A stretch of DNA of 64,000 nt from Hymenobacter actinosclerus (GTDB lineage Bacteria; Bacteroidota; Bacteroidia; Cytophagales; Hymenobacteraceae), in the NCBI RefSeq assembly GCF_900111515.1, contig NZ_FOHS01000005.1, forward strand, positions 124,001 through 188,000, read 5' to 3'. The notes below the pieces were generated by a model. That model saw only the letters and a program-made list of their open reading frames with translations, had not been told where the DNA came from and searched no databases. The stretch's first letter is position 1; every line of letters starts with the position of its first letter. Shown piece by piece: positions 59,779 through 64,000 of this stretch. A program made the position numbers and the translations under genes.

Positions 59779-61482
59779 ATGGCCAACGCCGCTTCTTCGC
59801 TCACGCCTGTCCGGCGCCTCTTGCAGCTGCTGCACGCCGAGCGGCGCGACATCACCTACCTCTACATCTACGCGGCCCTGACCGGCCTCATCAGCCTGAC
59901 GCTGCCGCTGGGCGTGCAGTCGGTGATTGGCTTTGTGAGCAGCGGCGACGTGAGCACCTCGCTGGTCGTGCTCATCAGCTTTATTGTGCTGGGCACGTTT
60001 GGGGTGGGGGCCTTGCAGGTGATGCAGCTGTACCTGGTCGAGTTTGTGCAGCAGCGGCTGTTTGCGCGCATCAGCTTCGATTTTGCCGTGCGCCTGCCCC
60101 GGGTGCGCACCGAGGCCCTCGACGGCCAGTACCTGCCCGAGTTGATGAACCGGCTGCTCGACGTGCCCACCCTGCAAAAGGGCCTTTCCACGCTGCTGAT
60201 TGAGTTTTCGGCCGCGGCCCTGCAAATCCTGTTCGGCCTGCTGCTGCTCTCCTTTTATCACCCGGTTTTCATCGTGTTCGGCCTGCTGCTGATTGGGCTG
60301 CTGGCCCTGCTCATCCGCCTGACCGGCCCCGGCGGCCTCGACAGCAGCCTGGAAGAATCGAAGTACAAATACCGGGTGGTGGCCTGGCTCGAAGACGTGG
60401 CCCGCACCGTGAACACCTTCCGCCACGCCCCGCGCCAGCAGCTGGCCCTGAGCCGCACCGACGAGCTGGTGGACGGTTACCTGACGGCCCGCCAACGCCA
60501 CTTCCGGGTGCTCATCACCCAGTTCTGGGGCTTCGTGGCCTTCAAAAGCCTTATTACGGCCGCTTTGCTCATTATCGGCTGCTGGCTGCTGATCAGCAAG
60601 CAGCTCAACATCGGCCAGTTCGTGGCCGCCGAAATCGTGATTATCCTCATCATCACGGCCATGGAAAAGGTGCTGCTCAAGATTGATGTGGTGTACGACG
60701 CGCTGACCTCGCTCGACAAAATCGGCCACGTGCTCGATTTGCCGCTGCTGCCGGCTACCACCGGCACCCTCACGCTGCCGGCCGCCACCCCGCCCGCCGG
60801 CCTGCGGGTAGAAGTGCGCGAGCTGAGCTACCGCTACCCCGGCAACGAGCAGCCCACCCTCCAAAAGGTGTCGTTTAGCGTAACGGCGGGCCACACGCTG
60901 GGCCTGGCCGGGCCCGACGGCTCGGGCAAAAGCACGCTGCTGAGCGTGCTGGCCGGCCTGCTCGCCGACTACACCGGCATGGTGGCCTACGACGGCCTGG
61001 CGCTGCGCGATTTAACTGCCGGCAGCCTGAGCAACGAGTTGGCCGACAACATCTCGCACCGGGGCCTGTTCGAGGGCAGCCTGCTCCAGAACCTGACCCT
61101 CAACCAACCCGGCATCGGGCCCGACGATGTGGCCTGGGCCCTGGAGCTGGTGGGCCTGCGCGACGAGCTGTACGCCCGCCCCCAGGGCCTGAACACGCCC
61201 GTCGGGGTGGGCACGCCCTTTTCCGACAGCGCCCGCCAGAAGCTGCTGCTGGCCCGCGCCCTGGTTAGCCGCCCCCGCCTGCTGCTGCTCGACAACCCGC
61301 TGCTGAGCGTGGAGCGCGCCGAGCGCCACCGCATCTTGCGCCGCCTGCTGGCCCCCGACATGCCCTGGACGGTGCTGCTGGCCAGCCACGAGCCCGACAC
61401 GCTGCGCCTCTGCCACCGCCTGGCCCTGCTCCAGGAGGGCCGCATAGTAAAGGAAGGCGACTTCGCGGCGGTAATGGGGTGA
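59779..61482 (+). CDS. Type I exporter ABC protein with degenerate ATPase motifs
   Basis: This 567-residue protein fuses a six-helix membrane domain (~30-300) and a nucleotide-binding domain. Walker A is normal (GPDGSGKST), but the signature reads FSDSARQKLLLARAL instead of LSGGQ-type, Walker B ends LLLLDNPLL with Asn for the catalytic Glu, the D-loop is changed (LSVE for SALD) and the Q-loop Gln is not evident. His in SHEPDT is kept. It has no C39 domain. With the HlyD and TolC genes it forms a tripartite exporter; the ATPase may be slow or need a partner. Confidence 0.85.
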   Translation: MANAASSLTPVRRLLQLLHAERRDITYLYIYAALTGLISLTLPLGVQSVIGFVSSGDVSTSLVVLISFIVLGTFGVGALQVMQLYLVEFVQQRLFARISFDFAVRLPRVRTEALDGQYLPELMNRLLDVPTLQKGLSTLLIEFSAAALQILFGLLLLSFYHPVFIVFGLLLIGLLALLIRLTGPGGLDSSLEESKYKYRVVAWLEDVARTVNTFRHAPRQQLALSRTDELVDGYLTARQRHFRVLITQFWGFVAFKSLITAALLIIGCWLLISKQLNIGQFVAAEIVIILIITAMEKVLLKIDVVYDALTSLDKIGHVLDLPLLPATTGTLTLPAATPPAGLRVEVRELSYRYPGNEQPTLQKVSFSVTAGHTLGLAGPDGSGKSTLLSVLAGLLADYTGMVAYDGLALRDLTAGSLSNELADNISHRGLFEGSLLQNLTLNQPGIGPDDVAWALELVGLRDELYARPQGLNTPVGVGTPFSDSARQKLLLARALVSRPRLLLLDNPLLSVERAERHRILRRLLAPDMPWTVLLASHEPDTLRLCHRLALLQEGRIVKEGDFAAVMG

Positions 61483-61567
61483 AGGGCAGGTTCACCTATC
61501 TACCCCATTACCCCATCACCTGCTCACCCCATCACCTGCTCACCCCATCACCCCATCACCCCAAAAA
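61483..61567. repeat. Tandem CCCCATCACCTGCTCA-type repeat
   Basis: Short units CCCCATCA, CCCCATTA and CACCTGCTCA are repeated several times between the ABC and HlyD genes. No gene; it is a slippage-prone spacer in front of HlyD. Confidence 0.8.
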
Positions 61568-62953
61568 ATGCCTTTCGCCGAACATCCTCTGGAAGAAACC
61601 AACCCGCTGACGGCCGGTTTCCACTCGTTCCGGCGGGTGCAGACGCCGCGCACGGGGCGGGTGCTGGCCCGCTGGCTGGCCGTGCTGGGCGTGCTCACGA
61701 TTGGCGCCGGCTTTCTGCCCTGGACCCAGAACATCCGCTCGACCGGCCGCCTGACCACCCTGCGGCCCCAGGACCGGCCCCAGCAGGTGCCCAGCACCAT
61801 TGCCGGCCGCATTGTGGGCTGGCACGTGCGCGAGGGCCAGCGGGTAAAGCAAGGCGATACGCTGATCGAAATCAGCGAAATCAAGGACAAGTACTTCGAC
61901 CCCGAGCTGCTGGCCCGCACCCGCGAGCAGCTGGAAGCCAAGATTGCGGCCCTGGAGCAGAACAAGGGCAAAACCGTGGCCCTCGGCAACCAGCAGCAGG
62001 CCCTGCGCGCCGGCCTGGCCGTGAGCCTCGACAAGGCCCGCAACAAAGTGACCCAGAACCGGCTGAAAGTCAGCTCGGAGGAAGCCGGGCTGCGGGCCGC
62101 CGAAAACGACTTCGCCATTGCCCGCCGCCAGCTCGACCGCCAGGAGGAGCTCTATAAGCAGGGCCTGAAAAGCCTCACCGAGCTGGAGCAGCGCCGCCTC
62201 AAGTTCCAGGAAAGCACCGCCAAGCGCCAGGAAGCCGACAACAAGCTCGGGGCCGCCCGCCAGGAGCTCACCAACGCCGAGCTGGAGCTCAGCTCGTTGC
62301 AGGCCGAATACCAGGACAAGATTGCCAAGTCGGAGTCGGACCGGCGCTCGGCCGTGGCCTATCAGTTCGACTCGGAGGGCCAGATTGCCAAGCTGCGCAC
62401 CGAGCTGGCCAACCTGCGCATCCGGGCCGGCTACTACGCCATCCGGGCGCCCCAGGACGGCTACGTGGTGCGGGCCCTCAAGCAGGGCCTGGGCGAGATG
62501 GTGAAGGAGGGCGAGCCGGTGCTGACGGTGACGCCCATCGCGCCCGAGCTGGCCGCCGAGCTGTACGTGCAGCCCATGGATATTCCGCTGCTGAGCGTGG
62601 GCCGCAAGGTGCGCCTGCAATTCGATGGCTGGCCGGCGCTGGTGTTCAGCGGCTGGCCCGGTACGAGCTTCGGCACCTTCGGCGGCCGGGTGGCCGTTAT
62701 CGACAACGTGGACTCGCAGGGCCAGTACCGGGTGCTGGTAACGCCCGACCACGACCTGGAGCCCTGGCCCGAGCCGCTGCGCGTAGGTTCCGGCGTGTAC
62801 GGCTGGGCCCTGCTCGACGATGTGCCCATCTGGTACGAGCTCTGGCGGCAGCTCAACGGCTTCCCCGCCGACTTCGTAGGCTCGCCCGCCGAACAGTCCG
62901 GCAAGGCCAAACCAGCTAAGAAAGCCGATAAAACGACCGAGGAAGAACAGTAA
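61568..62953 (+). CDS. HlyD-family membrane fusion protein (type I exporter)
   Basis: This 461-residue adaptor has one transmembrane helix (~residues 35-52, WLAVLGVLTIGAGFLPW), a lipoyl half (AGRIVGWHVREGQRVKQGD), a long coiled coil (~100-270), a second lipoyl half (IRAPQDGYVVRALKQGLGEM) and a beta-barrel, ending in a Lys-rich tail. It bridges the ABC protein at 59779 and the TolC-like protein at 62999. Its start follows the tandem-repeat spacer. Confidence 0.9.
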   Translation: MPFAEHPLEETNPLTAGFHSFRRVQTPRTGRVLARWLAVLGVLTIGAGFLPWTQNIRSTGRLTTLRPQDRPQQVPSTIAGRIVGWHVREGQRVKQGDTLIEISEIKDKYFDPELLARTREQLEAKIAALEQNKGKTVALGNQQQALRAGLAVSLDKARNKVTQNRLKVSSEEAGLRAAENDFAIARRQLDRQEELYKQGLKSLTELEQRRLKFQESTAKRQEADNKLGAARQELTNAELELSSLQAEYQDKIAKSESDRRSAVAYQFDSEGQIAKLRTELANLRIRAGYYAIRAPQDGYVVRALKQGLGEMVKEGEPVLTVTPIAPELAAELYVQPMDIPLLSVGRKVRLQFDGWPALVFSGWPGTSFGTFGGRVAVIDNVDSQGQYRVLVTPDHDLEPWPEPLRVGSGVYGWALLDDVPIWYELWRQLNGFPADFVGSPAEQSGKAKPAKKADKTTEEEQ

Positions 62954-62998
62954 GCGGCCACCGCCACGGCCGGTTATTCAGTAGTAGCATCATTTCCT

Positions 62999-64000
62999 AT
63001 GCCCCTCCGAATCATTCTTCTGCTATTGCTGATCTGGCTGGCGGCTATGCCCGGCCAGGTTCGGGCCCAGGCGCCGCTGGCGGGCCCGGCGCCGACCGCC
63101 GATTCGGTGGGGCGGGTGTTCGGGCTGAGCGACCTGCTGAGCTACGTGGCGCTGCGGCACCCGGTGGCCCGGCAGGCGGGGCTGCTGCCCGAGCGCGCCC
63201 GCCAGGAAGTGCGCTACGCCCGCGGCCTGTTCGACCCCAGCGCCACGAGCAAATACTCCGGCAAAACGCTCAAGGGCCAGGAATATTTCCACGACTGGGA
63301 CACCCAGCTACGGGTGCCGGTGTGGTACGGCTTCGAGGTGAAGGCGGGCTACGAGCGGGGTACGGGCCAGTACGTCAACCCCGAAAACTACACCGCGCCG
63401 GCCGGCCTGAGCTATGTGGGCCTGAGTGTGCCGCTGGCCCAGGGCCTGCTGATTGACGAGCGCCGGGCCGCCGTGCGCCAGGCCCAGGCGTTGCAGGGCC
63501 TGGCCGAAGCCGAGCGCCGCGGGGCCCTGAACAAGCTGCTGCTGCAAGCCGCCAAAGACTACTGGGACTGGACGCTGACCTACCGCCAGCTGGAGCTGAA
63601 TCGGCAGAACCTGCGGCTGGGCGACGTGCGCTTCCGGGCCGTGCGCCAGCGCGTGCGGCTGGGCGATTTAGCGGCCATCGACTCGGTGGAGGCGCTGGGC
63701 GAGCTGCAAAAGCGCCAGGCCGAGCTCAGCCAGGCCCAGCTGGAATTCCAGAACGCCACGCTGCTGCTGAGCAACTACCTCTGGAATGCGCAGCAGCAGC
63801 CCCTGAACCTGCCCGCCACCGCCCGCCCCCAGCCGCTGCCCGGCCCCGCCGACTGGCGCACCCTGCCTCCCGACTCGCTGGCCGCCCTCACGGCCCTGGC
63901 CCAACAGATTCATCCGGAACTCCAGAAAAGCCGCGCCAAGCTGCTGCAACTTTCGGTGGAAAACCGGCTGCTGCGCAACAAGCTGCTGCCCAAGCTCAAC
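62999..64000 (+). CDS. TolC-family outer-membrane channel, partial
   Basis: From ATG 62999 the frame runs to the window edge (334 residues visible). It has a signal peptide (MPLRIILLLLLIWLAAMPGQVRAQ) and the alternating coiled-coil helices and short strands of TolC-like proteins (ALQGLAEAERRGALNKLL, TYRQLELNRQNLRLGDVRF). It completes the ABC-HlyD-TolC exporter, 45 bp after hlyD. The C-terminal half lies outside the window. Confidence 0.88.
   Translation, partial: MPLRIILLLLLIWLAAMPGQVRAQAPLAGPAPTADSVGRVFGLSDLLSYVALRHPVARQAGLLPERARQEVRYARGLFDPSATSKYSGKTLKGQEYFHDWDTQLRVPVWYGFEVKAGYERGTGQYVNPENYTAPAGLSYVGLSVPLAQGLLIDERRAAVRQAQALQGLAEAERRGALNKLLLQAAKDYWDWTLTYRQLELNRQNLRLGDVRFRAVRQRVRLGDLAAIDSVEALGELQKRQAELSQAQLEFQNATLLLSNYLWNAQQQPLNLPATARPQPLPGPADWRTLPPDSLAALTALAQQIHPELQKSRAKLLQLSVENRLLRNKLLPKLN

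Noticed and set aside
59638-60894. Long minus-strand frame (418 codons) opposite the exporter ABC gene
   Set aside because: Low-complexity His/Gln/Gly-rich translation, antisense to a clear ABC protein; an artefact of GC-rich codon use.
61483-61567. Tandem repeats considered as a CRISPR array
   Set aside because: Units are 8-16 bp without unique spacers and no cas genes are present.
61556-62752. Long minus-strand frame opposite the HlyD gene
   Set aside because: Antisense to a well-supported gene, with compositionally biased translation and no domain.

Overview
The window looks like chromosome from a GC-rich member of the Bacteroidota, most likely a Hymenobacter-like Cytophagales bacterium. 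This is inferred from GC-rich housekeeping genes, promoter boxes of the TTTG / TAnnTTTG type, a DUF4394 fragment, GG-leader class I lanthipeptide precursors and the insertion-sequence families present. About 51 kb is accessory DNA (defence genes, recombinases, insertion sequences, a lanthipeptide cluster). The last ~12 kb is ordinary core genome (dcd, hemL, icd, a TetR-linked type I exporter).

1-14 kb is a defence island. A protein running off the left edge combines a cold-shock domain, a DEDDh exonuclease and a putative helicase. A plus-strand set follows: a truncated DUF2075 helicase fused by deletion to a MazG-like pyrophosphohydrolase, then McrB and McrC. A minus-strand set converges on it: Nudix hydrolase, PLD-nuclease/helicase, a small unknown protein, an HNH protein and a PD-(D/E)XK-like protein. 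14-16.4 kb holds three exported proteins of unknown role.

16.4-30 kb has a second McrBC-type unit linked to a DNA methyltransferase and an unknown 218-aa protein. After it come two divergent paralogous tyrosine recombinases, one dead, separated by two loxP-like inverted repeats. Then come a predicted HEPN/zinc-ribbon protein, an IS3 copy, two AT-rich tandem membrane paralogues and a decayed second IS3-family element.

30-37 kb holds an ABC three-component (ABC-3C) conflict system (nuclease-like effector, middle component, DUF3732 ATPase) followed by a HEPN-like gene. It is followed by a deleted tyrosine recombinase, a third loxP-like site, a 154-bp MITE-like element and a truncated AbiEii toxin.

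37.9-50.7 kb is a class I lanthipeptide locus broken up by insertion sequences: two duplicated precursors (one with an ATA start), an XRE regulator, HlyD, a C39-peptidase ABC exporter, LanC, LanB and a possible Cys-free precursor upstream of LanB. From 50.8 kb a frameshifted IS5-family element and a hairpin element lead into the core genes. Palindromic repeats lie in several core intergenic gaps. No rRNA, tRNA or CRISPR array was seen.
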